64,000 nucleotides of DNA from Eurosta solidaginis (GCF_040869045.1 NC_090319.1:306020998-306084997), one strand, 5' to 3'. Counted from the first letter of the stretch, positions 10,720 to 21,783 are shown. The notes: a model not told the origin generated them from the sequence alone. Numbers and translations: made by a program.

Positions 10720-10742
10720 ATAAAAAATGGCCGCAGTCCCTT

Positions 10743-11045
10743 GTTGTTGTAGCGATAAGGACACTCCTCGAAGGCCTTGGAGAGTGTTATCGATGTTGAT
10801 GGTTTTTTGCTCGATGCAAGCACAATTAAGGTACTAGCCCGACCATCTGGGGAAGAATTTAGCATGACCACATAGAACCTTCAAGGCCATTTCGCCCTCA
10901 CTTCCCCTAGAACCATAAGCAGCTTGGGGTCGTCTGAACCTCGGATGTTAAACAAACAGGATTCGCCACGGGTATTTTAGTCGCCTTTTATGGCAGGCTA
11001 GGCCGCGGGTATATTCTAAGCCTCCTAACCCGCTGGGGGGTCGGT
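10743..11045 (-). mobile_element. Older SINE-like copy with internal deletion
   Basis: GTTGTTGTAGCGATAAGGAC at left, CCTCCTAACCCGCTGGGGGG at right. The block around AATTGGTTTTGGAGAAGC to CAGCCCCTTGAA is missing. Flanks AGTCCCTT at 10735-10742 and 11046-11053 (10 bp with one mismatch if extended) look like its TSD. It lies one base from the TSD of the preceding copy. Confidence 0.75.
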
Positions 11046-11053
11046 AGTCCCTT

Positions 11054-11958
11054 CTTTCCCGTAATTAAAAATCTCTCGACTCGACTTCAAAAAGAAAAAA
11101 ATTATGATTATTGAAATTATTTAATACATTTTACTTCTTTTATTTTTTGTAGATACCGAAAGTACACCTTAAGCTTGTTTTCTACTAAACCGATATTAAC
11201 TATATACTTCTCGACCGGTGGACTATTCCAGCCACATCTTTAAAACTATTTTGCTATATGAAAGAACTACTGAGATAACTTAATATTTTACAAAATTAGC
11301 AGACACAAGACGAGAATTGTACATGTGTGTAGTAGATGTTGAATCAAATTCACAAGAATAGTCCGAAAGAAGCATTGATTATGGATAAATACACAACACT
11401 TAGACAATAGAGTAAATAGACATGATTTTTATAATGAAAATTATACAGGATATATGCATAGAGTGAAAAAAAAGGTAAAACACACTAAGCAAAATAAAGA
11501 CCTGAACAACTTTTTGCCCATCCATTTACTTAAATAGACGATTCCTTTATTCATGGTCATATGATTAATTAAAAGGAATTGTAAAAAGAAAAAAGCTACA
11601 GTGAAAGTGTTGGAACAAATTATTAAATTGAAATATATGGTTTAATACTCAGATTTGTTTGATGCAAAGTAGACGGATCCTGGATGAATGATTGCGCACA
11701 ATCTAGACAATGATAAAACTATACAATCAAAAAAATTGACGACGAAAAGTGATATCAAACAGTTGTATGACTGTTTTGAAAAACCTTAAAAAATTGACGA
11801 ATCACAATCAACAACAAAAATATATAACCGATCTTACATATTTATTTTTGTGATCATAACAATCGATTGTTAAAGTGGTAGCAAAGAAAAATAATAAGAA
11901 CAGAAAAAATTTGAGTTAATATAACCACAAATTTTAAATACAAATAAATTTTCACCAA
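11054..11958 (+). other. Upstream region of the Rox8 gene (5' UTR/promoter expected here)
   Basis: AT-rich, no TE signature, directly precedes the Rox8 start codon. It probably holds the 5' untranslated sequence and possibly a 5' UTR intron, but no initiator, TATA box or splice site can be called with confidence. Confidence 0.35.
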
Positions 11959-14888
11959 ATGTATATGATGGACGAGTCGCAACCAAAAACGTTGTACGTT
12001 GGAAATTTAGACCAATCAGTATCTGAAGAGTTACTGATTGCATTATTTAGTCAAATGGGACCCGTCAAAAACTGTAAGATAATAAGAGAGCCCGGCAATG
12101 ATCCATATGCATTCATTGAATACTCAACATACCAGTCGGCAACCACTGCACTTACTGCAATGAATAAACGTTTGTTTCTTGATAAAGAAATTAAGGTAAA
12201 ACTCATACATGCATATATAATTAATAGTTGAAGTTAAATTAAAAAAAAAAAACAATTGTTTGCATTTGTTTAGGTTAATTGGGCCACTAGTCCTGGAAAT
12301 CAGCCAAAAACAGATATTAGTTCACATCATCACATATTTGTTGGTGATTTAAGTCCAGAAATTGAAACAGAGACATTACGTGAGGCATTTGCACCATTTG
12401 GTGAAATATCAAATTGTCGCATTGTACGTGATCCACAAACAATGAAATCAAAAGGCTATGCTTTTGTGTCATTTGTAAAGAAAGCAGAAGCGGAAAATGC
12501 GATACAAGCAATGAACGGCCAATGGATTGGTTCACGTTCAATACGAACGAATTGGTCCACAAGAAAGCTACCACCACCACGTGAAACTACAAAATCTGCT
12601 AGCGGTATGGGTATGAAGAATAATATACGACATACCTTTGAAGAGGTATATAATCAATCAAGTCCAACAAATACCACAGTTTATTGTGGGGGCTTCCCGC
12701 CGAATGTTATCAGCGATGAATTAATGCATAAACATTTCATACAATTCGGCCTCATACAAGATGTACGTGTTTTCAAGGATAAAGGCTATGCTTTTATTAA
12801 GTTTGTTACAAAAGAATCAGCAGCACGCGCTATTGAGCATACGCATAATTCGGAGGTGCATGGTAATCAAGTGAAATGTTTTTGGGGTAAAGAAAATGGC
12901 GGTGACAATTCAATGAACAATGTGAATGCAGCGTCAGCGGGCGTAGCAGCTGCAGCCGCCGCAGCAGCCGCTGCCGCTGGTACTATTATATCGCCTGGTT
13001 TACCAACAACGCCACAACAAGCAGCGGCCGCCGCTGCAGTAGCAAATGCAGCTGCGGCAGGTGCAGGTTTACCTGCACAAATAATGACACAACAACAATT
13101 AGCTGCAGCTGCGCAATATCCTTATGCGGCAGCATACCAACAAATGGGTTATTGGTACCCGCCGACTACAGTAAGCTTAACTTATTATTTGTATATACCT
13201 TTTTCTAATAATGATTAAAACTATATATATTTGCTTAGTTATTTACACAATTACAGGGCTATCCAGCCGCCCAAATGCAGACACAATATATGCAACAAGG
13301 ATATTATCCATATACTTATGCTAGTGCTCAACAAGCTGGAGGTATGTAAATGTATATCGTTAGTATAGTACCCAAAAGACGACACTCACTTTTTAGAATC
13401 GTTTGGCCAGTATAAAATAATATAATATCGAAATAATACAAATTATGGAAAAAACATACGTATACATTAGGGCGGGTCAAATTGTATGGGGAAAAAAACT
13501 TCAAGTGCACATCCAGTTTCTGAATCTATGGGTTATACTGAGCAATATTGTATTGGGATATAAAATTGTCTAACAAAATTAGGAGGCTCGAAGAAATTTA
13601 TTTCAGACTTATGGTCCAATGGACAATATTACTCAGTATGACCCATAGATTCAGAAACTAGATGTGTACCTGAAGTTTTTTTCCCATACAATTTCACCCG
13701 CCCTAGTATACATATATATCATGAGGCAAATGAAGTATGTTTATGATTCTGTTCATAGGTAAAATTTTGTTTTAGAAAGCTTGCAAACAAGATACACAGG
13801 TCCAAACTCCTTGCCATTATTACTTCTGATACCTTCAACGAGTTTCGTGCTATGACTTTTGTAGTATTCAAAATGTATAATTTTGCCTAATCTTACCAAA
13901 TGTTTTGAGGTATCATACACTCTGGGAATATGGAACTGCGATTTACATCTGTTTACAATTAAAATTTCGATATGTTGTCTGGAGCAATACTTTATTATTT
14001 CCCCTCTTAACTAAAAACTTGGTGGTTGGAGTGGATGAGGGATCTGCGCCACTGTTGTTGTTGTTGTTGTTGTTGTTGTTGTAGCGATAAGGTTTCTCCC
14101 CGAAGGCTTTGGGGAGCGTTATCGATGTGATGGTCCTTTGCCGGTTACAGATACGGTACGCTCCGGTAACACAGCACCATTGAGGTGCTAGCCCGACCAT
14201 CTCGGGAACGATTTATATGGCCACATTAAACATTCAGGCCATCCCTCGCACCCCACCCCCAAGTTCCATGAGGAGCTCGCCAGAGCCTCGTCTGTTAGTG
14301 AAAAAGGATTCGCCGCGGATAGGTGAGGTTGACAATTAGGTTTGGAGAAGTTATATATTGCGCTGGCAACCTGATGGGGTTGCGCTACACAGCCCCTTGA
14401 ATCTGGTATTTTAGTCGCCTCTTACGACAGGCATACCTGCCGCGGGTATATTCTGACCCCCCTAACCCGCTGGGGTCGATCTGCACCACCACTCCCAACT
14501 GCTGGCTTATTAAGAACGAATAAAACTGTATACCAAGTTTCTAACTAATATCTTATTTCGAAGCTGATGTTTCCTCTGGCTAGAACGATTGAGCACTAAT
14601 ACGTGATCTGCCTTTTAACTACTATATTAACAATATATTTATTCCATACGTAAACTTATTTATATAAACTTGCTTACATACTAATTTAAATTTTTTTTTT
14701 ATTTTGGTTTACATTTCATTTGAGCAGCTGGTTATCGCATGGTACAGCCGAACGTTGCCTGGGGTGTACCAGGTGCTGTTATGCCCGGAGTAACAGCAGC
14801 TGCCGCCACAGCTGCTGCTGCTGCAAATGGTTCCCTAGGCCCACAAATGATGTATAGCGCTGCCATGCCACAATACCAGGGCCAATGA
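11959..14888 (+). CDS. Rox8: Rox8 / TIA-1-type RNA-binding protein, four coding exons
   Basis: Exons 11959-12195, 12274-13170, 13257-13341 and 14728-14888 join in frame (237+897+85+161 bases including the stop) to about 459 residues. RRM1 (about 12-83) has LYVGNL and DPYAFIEY; RRM2 (about 100-175) has IFVGDL and KGYAFVSF; RRM3 (about 215-285) has VYCGGFPP and KGYAFIKF. An alanine/glutamine-rich C-terminus follows (runs of Ala, MTQQQLAAAAQYPY, QTQYMQQGYYPY). TIA-1/TIAR proteins bind U-rich RNA and act in alternative splicing and in stress-granule translational silencing; fly Rox8 is the orthologue this most resembles. Splice sites are canonical (AAG|GTAAAA, TTTAG|G; ACA|GTAAGC, TACAG|G; GAG|GTATGT, GCAG|C). 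ATGs at 11959, 11965 and 11968 are all in frame; the third gives the usual MDESQPK start. Intron 3 carries a MITE and a SINE-like element. Confidence 0.93.
13468..13705. mobile_element. hAT-type fold-back MITE in Rox8 intron 3
   Basis: TIRs TAGGGCGGGTCAAATTGTAT and its complement ATACAATTTCACCCGCCCTA. Perfect 8-bp TSD GTATACAT at 13460-13467 and 13706-13713. The two halves are largely inverted copies (GTTTCTGAATCTATGGGTTA versus TGACCCATAGATTCAGAAAC). Non-coding, 238 bp. Confidence 0.9.
14053..14477 (-). mobile_element. SINE-like CAA-tail repeat in Rox8 intron 3
   Basis: Starts (plus view) with a long GTT run then TAGCGATAAGG and ends CCCCTAACCCGCTGGGG. Flanked by GATCTGCGCCAC (14041-14052) and GATCTGCACCAC (14478-14489), a 12-bp TSD with one change. 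Antisense to Rox8 transcription. Confidence 0.88.
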
Positions 14889-16544
14889 AACTGATATGCC
14901 CGTCATAATTGTTGCAACAAATGGGTGATACGGAGGGTTAATATATTAAAAGGCATTAAAAAAACATGAAGCGATTATACACTATAACATGTCCAAAAAA
15001 TAAATAAGACAATGTAAGACCGCTTGAAATTGCCATTGTTTCTTTTGAAGCTTATATGTATGCACCTAAATTTTTGTATGTAAAATTAAAAACACTTTGG
15101 TATGTTAGTTTAAGTCTCTATAGACAATTTACGTGTTTGAACATATAAGCGTCAAAAGAAAAACGGATAATGCCAAAAAATGTGAAAATTGCTAACCAAT
15201 AAGTCTTTGTTTTTCCAAATAATCAAGGCCAACATTGTTCGCATAATATTTTTATAATGCTACCCCCAAACAACTGCAACAATCGAAAATGTAACAAAGT
15301 GACGCTAAACAGAACAAAAATGGATCGAAGCCATTTTTGTATTTAATATTGGATTGATGATTGATTGACTGCGTAAATAGACGTAAACTAAACAAACAAA
15401 AAAATGCTAGGATAAAATAGGAATTTAAAGATGACACAAACAGGGAGAAATACTGCAGCGGAAATATTAAGTATGAAGGCAGAGCATTTCAACCGAAGTT
15501 GTTCATCTGCATATGTGAAAAATATAAACTAGTTTCTCATAACGAATAAAAATAAACAAAAACAGCAACATACAAAGTAAACTTAAAAGCTTGTAATATT
15601 CGCTAAAATTTCAAAAAAAGGCAGAGTAAGAAAAACAAAGAATATAATATAAAAAATGTTTAGTAACTAGATCGTTGTTAAATAGGTTATATTTAAAATA
15701 AAGAGAACTTAATTATATTATATGATCGAAGATGATATATGTATGTAACTACATAAAGTTGAAAGGACAATGCAACAGCAACAAAAACACTCACTTTGCT
15801 ATTAAGTTAAGATTTGTAAGCAACTTTACTTAACCACAATAGCGAGACCTTTTTTTTACTTTTCAGTTACAGTGAACGAAAAGGCACGTAATTTCGAAAC
15901 TATTTTGAAAGCAATGTAACATAAGAGTCCCATCAATCCGGATACCAAAAAAAATACACTGTTGTAAAAAACTGCTGCAAGTGGAACTTGACGGGCTGGT
16001 AGAATAGATGATTAAATCCTTTCTACATTTAAATTAAACAAGTTAGGATATTTAATTAAAATGAAACAATTAAAATAACAGTGGTGTGAGACTCGCTTTG
16101 CAAAAAGTAAGTCTGATTGCTACTCAATAGTACATTTGCGTGTTTGTAAGGCGCAAATTAGTATCTGACAACAAAAAAAAAACATAGTTAATAAGTAAGA
16201 GGTGATGAATACGTTGAATGGATGCAACCGTAAAACAAAAACCATGAAATAAAATTATTACAAAAAAAAAAACAGTGAATGCGATGATATACATATGTAC
16301 ATGCAGAGAATATTGAAAATAAAATAAAATCATGCAACAACAATTTTAAACAGTTATTTAGTAAATTACCATTTGGACAAACACCGCGGCCCGTAAACTT
16401 GCGCTCACATTAGCAGCAAGACACATTTCAATTTTAGTATACATAACACTACATGTAAGCTGATTTTTTCAAACATATAAGGTCAGAGTTGGTAAACATG
16501 CTTTTGTATTAGGCTAGAGGTAGACTTACCAAAACGACTTAGTC
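14889..16544 (+). other. Rox8 3' untranslated and downstream region
   Basis: Long AT-rich stretch free of recognisable TEs until the MITE at 16553. Several candidate poly(A) signals occur (AATAAA around 15001, 15547, 15699 and 16322), so the 3' UTR could be long and variably ended; the real cleavage site cannot be told from sequence. Confidence 0.45.
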
Positions 16545-16552
16545 ATAACCAT

Positions 16553-16962
16553 TAACCTGGGTCGATTTGTATGGACGAAAGTTTACCGATATCGCGCCAT
16601 CGAATTTTCGATAGAATTTGGGCTCAGGAAAAAAAAGTTCCACTACGCATACCCAAAAAAATAATTTTCGAACCTGCGAAAAAAATGACGAAGGGGTAAA
16701 TTTTTCGACCAAAACCCAAAACCCAAAAAATATTTAATTTTTTTTAAACTATCGCCAAAATATTTACAACAGTTTTTTGAACAAAAAAAAAATATATATT
16801 TGGGTTTATGTTTTGGTCGAAAAATTGACTCTTTCGCCATTTTTTTTTCGCAGGCTCGAAAATTATTTTTTTGGGTATGCGTAGTGGAACTTTTTTTTCC
16901 TGAGCCCAAATCCTATCGAAAATTCGATGGCGCGATATCGGTTAATAAATCGACCCAGTCTA
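16553..16962. mobile_element. hAT-type fold-back MITE (TAGGGTGGGTCG family)
   Basis: Long inverted arms (GACGAAAGTTTACCGATATC / CGATGGCGCGATATCGGTTA, and CCTGAGCCCAAATC versus GATTTGGGCTCAGG-like). Perfect 8-bp TSD ATAACCAT at 16545-16552 and 16963-16970. Non-coding. Confidence 0.88.
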
Positions 16963-16970
16963 ATAACCAT

Positions 16971-17359
16971 ATTATATACTTCAACCTATCTATTGCCATC
17001 GATTACGGGTGTCTTAATTTCAAAATTATAATAATTTCATTAAAATGAACAAAAAAAAAAATTTATAACAACTAACACAAACTAGAACTCACCATGCCAA
17101 TAAATTCGCCAACTTATTCGTATGGCTGAAAACCAAAAACCAATTGATTGGCTACGGCTACGACCAAAGGCGTTATGATGACATGCCTACAAGATATTAC
17201 CTAGATTTTTGAAGTACATCGGGCCCGTCGGAATAAAAAAGTATCCTTTTCTTATTTATATACCCGATTAGCTGTGAATCATGTTAAAACGAGTTCATAG
17301 CGCGAAAGGACATTAAAAGCAAATATGTAGATTTTTAAGACCAAAATAATGAAGTATTT
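16971..17359. other. No gene recognised
   Basis: AT-rich sequence between a MITE and a Jockey-like 3' end; nothing assignable. Confidence 0.3.
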
Positions 17360-17757
17360 GCATTTTGTATTTGTATTTTATTAAATTTTTCCTAACAACA
17401 ATTTGACAAAATTATTTTATAGTGCTAGGCAGAACAGTGACAGAACAAAGGCGAAAATTCAAAAAATGTTTCAATAACTTAGATAAACAATAGATAATTT
17501 GTAAAATAAGACTTAATGGTTACAATAAATTTTAAAGAGCTTAGCGTAGGGACACACAACAGAAATAAGAATAAAGGGGACATTGCAAGGGTAGGTAGTA
17601 CAGTAATAATATTAGGTTCTATACTTTGAGGAAATAGGAGGTGGCAAGAAAAACGGATAGAAGATCAGTAAAGAGAGTCAGTTGAAGAAGGAGAGGTGAG
17701 TCAATTAAAGAACAAGATTAATTCTTTTCTTAAATTCTTCCCAAGGCAGTCGGTTCT

Positions 17758-18387
17758 ATGTACCGGAGCGACTCGGGATTTTTCCCGACCAAAGACTGTC
17801 ATTTCAGTGTGACCCCATTTAATTTGTTTCGTCCCTCCCACAAATTGTCATCCTCCCAGCAGCTCCTTGCAGCAGGACTGCTACATATTCTCTTACTCCG
17901 GGAAGGTATCGAACCCAATCCGGGTCCGTCTCCTTACCCCGGTCCTGAGAAATGGTGTTGCTGCATTTGCCAGAAAAGAATCTTTTTAGGACGGTCATAC
18001 TCTGTTCAGTGTGTCTCGTGCAAGGGATGGTTGCATCGGACAGGTTGTTCTGGGCTTGATCCCAAAACCCGACGTCCACGTAACTTTTATAAATCTTTTG
18101 TGGCTCCTTGCTGCTCACGCCCAAGGGCGTCCCGTAGTCTACGCCTAAGCGCCCCCCACTACCTTCCAGCAGCCTCGCTGCTCAGCAAGCCACAACAAGT
18201 ACCCGCTGCTGCTCGCGCCCCACGGCGCCAACAACTCAAACAGCTGATACCACTCATAACTACTACCTTCGTAGTAGAGCTGGTAGCAATGCTGAGCATC
18301 AGCCCCTGCCCCCGTCTTCCTCTCTCCCCCCCCCCCCCCCCCTCTTTTCTGGCAGCAATCGTGCAGGTCAGGGAAACAGACTCTTAG
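17758..18387 (+). CDS. N-terminal part of the 2A LINE protein: 2A-like peptide and PHD-like zinc finger
   Basis: Residues 45-57 read LLLREGIEPNPGP: hydrophobic lead then G-I-E-x-N-P-G-P, a close match to the 2A consensus D(V/I)ExNPGP with Gly for Asp. 2A peptides make ribosomes skip a peptide bond before the final Pro; such sequences are known at the N-termini of some non-LTR elements. Residues 68-119 form a PHD-like finger: C68-x2-C71-x13-C85-x2-C88-x4-H93-x3-C97 and a final CC. After residue about 190 the frame runs through a 17-base C run into unrelated sequence and stops at 18387; the proper continuation (finger 2, endonuclease) lies in the frame two bases further on. Confidence 0.75.
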   Translation: MYRSDSGFFPTKDCHFSVTPFNLFRPSHKLSSSQQLLAAGLLHILLLREGIEPNPGPSPYPGPEKWCCCICQKRIFLGRSYSVQCVSCKGWLHRTGCSGLDPKTRRPRNFYKSFVAPCCSRPRASRSLRLSAPHYLPAASLLSKPQQVPAAARAPRRQQLKQLIPLITTTFVVELVAMLSISPCPRLPLSPPPPPSFLAAIVQVRETDS

Positions 18388-19766
18388 TCCCTACCTCCGT
18401 TTGCACCGTCTGCCAGCACAGAATATATAGGTTTGCGACATCCGCTCAATGCAGCTCCTGCCTTGGGTGGTGCCACTTTCCCAGATGTTCTGGTCTCCGC
18501 GACGGCAACCCCTCGACGGGTTTCATCGCGCCATGTTGCCAGGTCGGAAACCCAAATCATCCGGGTACCCCAACGCTTGCCCAAGGGCGCCCAGTCCCAA
18601 GGCCACAACAGCAATTGCGTCCTGGCCTTCCACAACCTAGGCGAAGTCACCCGTCACTTACCCCTAGAGTGGCGGCGTCACCCCTCATGCAGTTCAGAAT
18701 TCTGCAGTTAAACTGTAATGAACTATCTGGGAAGATTACGGAGATAGTCGATTTCATGAAGCGGCACAACATCCGCATTGCTGCGATTCAAGAGACTAAA
18801 CTCACAGCGAGATCTGCATTGCAGACCTGCTCTGGGTATAATGTCCACAGGAAGGACCGCGAGAGCGGAAATGGAGGCGGTCTCGCGTTTATTATACACC
18901 ACTCTGTGCAATATCATATATTTGATCCTGGCATCGACCGCAGGGACAGTGTCTTAGAACGTCAAGGCCTATCTGTCCGGTCAGGCGATGCAAATCTAGA
19001 AATCATCAACATCTACATCCCTCCTGTCACCTGTTGCCCCAGTGGATACCGCCCTAAAATCGAGGCCTTACTCACTGGCAACAATCACATTATCTTAGGC
19101 GATTTCAATGCCCATCACGACCTATGGCATTCAAACTTGCGGGCGGACAGTAGGGGTGAGATGTTGGCGGATCAAATACAAGAAACGACGTTCTGCACAA
19201 TAAACGGAGACGCCCCCACACGTATGGTAGGAAGCTGTCATAGCTCGCCAGATATCTCAATCGTGAGCGCAGAACTCGTAAACTGCGTCAACTGGCAGCC
19301 GATGGTAACATTGGCATCCGACCACCTGCCCATACTTATTTCGTTCGAGCGTACCGCCGACTTCATCGTCACCGAAAAACGCACTTTCATAAACTTCAAA
19401 AAAGGAAAGTGGGAAGAATATAAATCTGCAACAGACAGCAGCTTTGCTGCCCTCCCTATCCCGACTGATGCCCGCCAAGGGGAGCGTGCCTTCCGTAAGG
19501 TCATTGAATCCGCCTCGGCACATTTCATTCCCGCCGGGAGAATTCCCGAAATCCGGCCCCACTTCCCGGCGGAGGCCGCGAGCTTAGCGAGGGAACGCGA
19601 CCTTATAAGACAGCTTGATCCAGGCGACCCCCAAATAAGGGATATAAACCAACGCATCAGATTGCTTGTGGACGAACACAAGCGGGCGAAATGGGAAGAG
19701 CACCTAAGAGGTTGTAACCTCTCTACCGGTGTAGGTAAACTTTGGTCCACCGTAAAGTCCCTATAG
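18342..19766 (+). CDS. Second PHD-like finger and APE endonuclease of the 2A LINE
   Basis: The frame opens right after the C17 run. Finger 2 lies at 18402-18539: C-x2-C-x12-C-x2-C-x4-H-x3-C and a final CC, with GW before the His as in finger 1, so the two fingers look like a tandem duplication. The apurinic-type endonuclease follows (LQLNCNELSGK, IAAIQETKL, LGDFNAHHDLW, SDHLPILI); it nicks target DNA to prime reverse transcription. The frame ends at a TAG (19764-19766) that is followed in the same frame by the RT, so the stop is most likely a point mutation. Confidence 0.8.
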   Translation, partial: LFSGSNRAGQGNRLLVPTSVCTVCQHRIYRFATSAQCSSCLGWCHFPRCSGLRDGNPSTGFIAPCCQVGNPNHPGTPTLAQGRPVPRPQQQLRPGLPQPRRSHPSLTPRVAASPLMQFRILQLNCNELSGKITEIVDFMKRHNIRIAAIQETKLTARSALQTCSGYNVHRKDRESGNGGGLAFIIHHSVQYHIFDPGIDRRDSVLERQGLSVRSGDANLEIINIYIPPVTCCPSGYRPKIEALLTGNNHIILGDFNAHHDLWHSNLRADSRGEMLADQIQETTFCTINGDAPTRMVGSCHSSPDISIVSAELVNCVNWQPMVTLASDHLPILISFERTADFIVTEKRTFINFKKGKWEEYKSATDSSFAALPIPTDARQGERAFRKVIESASAHFIPAGRIPEIRPHFPAEAASLARERDLIRQLDPGDPQIRDINQRIRLLVDEHKRAKWEEHLRGCNLSTGVGKLWSTVKSL

Positions 19767-19814
19767 AATCCGACTAAGCACAAAGACAAAGTTTCCATCG
19801 CCTTTGGCGATAAG

Positions 19815-21737
19815 GTGCTGTCGGATGCGGAAAAATGCGCGAGCGCTTTCTGCCGACAATATATAATGCATCCTACGGTCGACAAAGATAGACGGAGAGC
19901 CAATAGACACGCACATAAACACAAATTCAGCGCGTCACCAATCACCATCACCGCTAGAGAGGTTGAGGACGCCATTGGTCGCGCTAAACCATCCAAAGCA
20001 GTGGGTCCAGACGGCATAGCCATGCCGATGCTTAAAAACCTAGGGAAAGAGGGTTTCAAATATTTAGCGCATGTCTTCAACCTGTCTCTCTCCACCTTTG
20101 CCATACCCGAGAAATGGAAAATGGCCAAGGTGGTCCCGCTACTAAAGCCTGGGAAACAAGCTAACGTAGGTGAGTCATATCGTCCGATATCTCTCCTATC
20201 GCCAGTGGCAAAGACGCTTGAAGCCATTTTGCTCCCTTATTTCCAAGCACATTTGCAGCTAGCCCCTCATCAGCATGGCTTCAGAAAACTCTATAGCACT
20301 ACCTCCGCGCTAAATGTCATTAGCACCCAGATAAATTGCGGTTTGAATCAATACCCCCACCATAGAACAGTACTCTTAGCGCTAGACCTATCAAAAGCCT
20401 TTGATACGGTCAACCATGGCTCATTACTGCAAGACCTGGAAGGGTCTACCCTTCCCCCATGTCTTAAAAGGTGTGGACCGCAAATTATCTGGGTGGTCGG
20501 CAGGCATCGGTGCAATTCAGAAACGAAACATCAAAAACAAGGCGTGCCACAGGGTGGTGTCCTATCCCCACTTTTGTTTAATTTCTACATATCTAAGCTA
20601 CCTTCACCACCGGAAGGAGTCACAATCGTTTCCTACGCCGATGACTGCACAATAATGGCCACAGGCCCAGGCCCAGAGATCGATGAGCTATGCAATAAAA
20701 TAAACGGCTATCTCCCTGATCTCTCCAGTTTTTTCGCATCGCGAAACCTGGCATTGTCACCGACTAAATCTTCCGCGACCTTATTTACAACATGGACGCC
20801 CCAAATGTCGACCATATTGAACATCCACGTCGATGGCACTACGCTACCGACTGTTCTGCACCCCAAAATCTTGGGTGTGACGTTTGATCAGGATCTACAT
20901 TTTGGTGCGCACGCAACCGCAATTGTTCCGAGAATTCAGAGCCGTAATAAAATCCTCCAATCCCTTGCTGGCAGTACCTGGGGAAAAGATAAAGAAACGC
21001 TCATGATCACATACAAAGCAATTAGCCAGCCGATTACGTGCTACGCGTCACCCATATGGTCGCCAAGCCTAAAAACTACCCACTGGAAGAAACTACAGGC
21101 CTGCCAAAATACTGCTCTCAGAATCGCCACGGGCTGTCTTATGTCCCCAGAACACCATCTGCATAATGAGGCGAGAATACTCCCCATCAGGGAGAGAAAT
21201 GAGATGCTGACCAAACAGTTTCTGTTGAATACCCAGAAACCTGGGCATCCCAACAGACATCTGATTGACGAACCAGCACCGCCTAGGGGCCTAAGGAGTC
21301 ATCTCCGTAAGCATTTTGAGGAAATACGGCACCTGAGAACCCATCCGTATGAAGCGAAAAAACACAAGCAGGTCCTTGGTGAACTCCATAGACAGGCGTC
21401 GGACCTTTATGTCGGAAATTGCCCGGTGAATCCAGTACTTGAAGAAAAATATCCAGAACTCGCAGAAGAGGAACGCATACTCCCCAGGGAAACGCGTGTC
21501 ACTCTTGCTCAACTTCGTTCTGGATACTGTAACAGGTTAAACTCTTACCTATCCAGAATCAACCCCGACATACAAAATGTATGCCCCGCTTGCAATATGT
21601 CCCCACATGACACCAACCATCTCTTTAATTGTAATGCGGAACCAATGCCTCTAACACCCCTTTCCTTATGGTCCACCCCTGTTGAAACGGCAAGTTTCCT
21701 TGGACTCCCGTTAGAGGATATTGATGACAATTTGTGA
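19815..21737 (+). CDS. Reverse transcriptase of the 2A LINE
   Basis: 640-codon frame, the same frame as the endonuclease upstream. RT motifs: KAVGPDGIAMPMLKNL, YRPISLLSPVAKTLE, HQHGFRKLYSTTSAL, ALDLSKAFDTVNH (A), GVPQGGVLSPLLFNFY (B), VSYADDCTIMATG (C, YADD), then thumb and a C-terminal knuckle CPACNMSPHDTNHLFNC and DDNL end. Between about 20472 and 20545 the family sequence (TANYLGGRQ) is in the next frame, so two compensating indels have altered about 25 residues. Copies DNA from the element RNA; by its tail it may also act on the SINE-like repeat. Confidence 0.85.
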   Translation: MLSDAEKCASAFCRQYIMHPTVDKDRRRANRHAHKHKFSASPITITAREVEDAIGRAKPSKAVGPDGIAMPMLKNLGKEGFKYLAHVFNLSLSTFAIPEKWKMAKVVPLLKPGKQANVGESYRPISLLSPVAKTLEAILLPYFQAHLQLAPHQHGFRKLYSTTSALNVISTQINCGLNQYPHHRTVLLALDLSKAFDTVNHGSLLQDLEGSTLPPCLKRCGPQIIWVVGRHRCNSETKHQKQGVPQGGVLSPLLFNFYISKLPSPPEGVTIVSYADDCTIMATGPGPEIDELCNKINGYLPDLSSFFASRNLALSPTKSSATLFTTWTPQMSTILNIHVDGTTLPTVLHPKILGVTFDQDLHFGAHATAIVPRIQSRNKILQSLAGSTWGKDKETLMITYKAISQPITCYASPIWSPSLKTTHWKKLQACQNTALRIATGCLMSPEHHLHNEARILPIRERNEMLTKQFLLNTQKPGHPNRHLIDEPAPPRGLRSHLRKHFEEIRHLRTHPYEAKKHKQVLGELHRQASDLYVGNCPVNPVLEEKYPELAEEERILPRETRVTLAQLRSGYCNRLNSYLSRINPDIQNVCPACNMSPHDTNHLFNCNAEPMPLTPLSLWSTPVETASFLGLPLEDIDDNL

Positions 21738-21783
21738 TCGGTCGCGGCTATTAGGTGGGGCGAGCATTGCTACAACAACAACA

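Larger units (their letters stand above)
17729..21783 (+). mobile_element. Full-length 2A LINE (2A peptide, two PHD-like fingers, EN, RT)
   Basis: Begins directly after the 12-bp TSD ATTAATTCTTTT (17717-17728) with a 29-base 5' leader before ATG 17758. It ends at AGCATTGCTACAACAACAAC near 21783. Domain order: 2A-like peptide, PHD-like finger 1, finger 2, APE endonuclease, reverse transcriptase, CPAC...H...C knuckle; no RNase H. Coding is broken at a C17 run (18326-18342), an in-frame TAG (19764-19766) and a pair of compensating frameshifts near 20472-20545. It is followed without a gap by a truncated second copy that ends at the matching TSD. Confidence 0.88.

Noticed and set aside
12196..12231. 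Rox8 ORF continuing from exon 1 into intron 1 (KLIHAYIINS end)
   Set aside because: A canonical GT donor at 12196 and AG acceptor at 12273 restore the conserved KVNWATSPGNQ sequence; the extension is unspliced intron.
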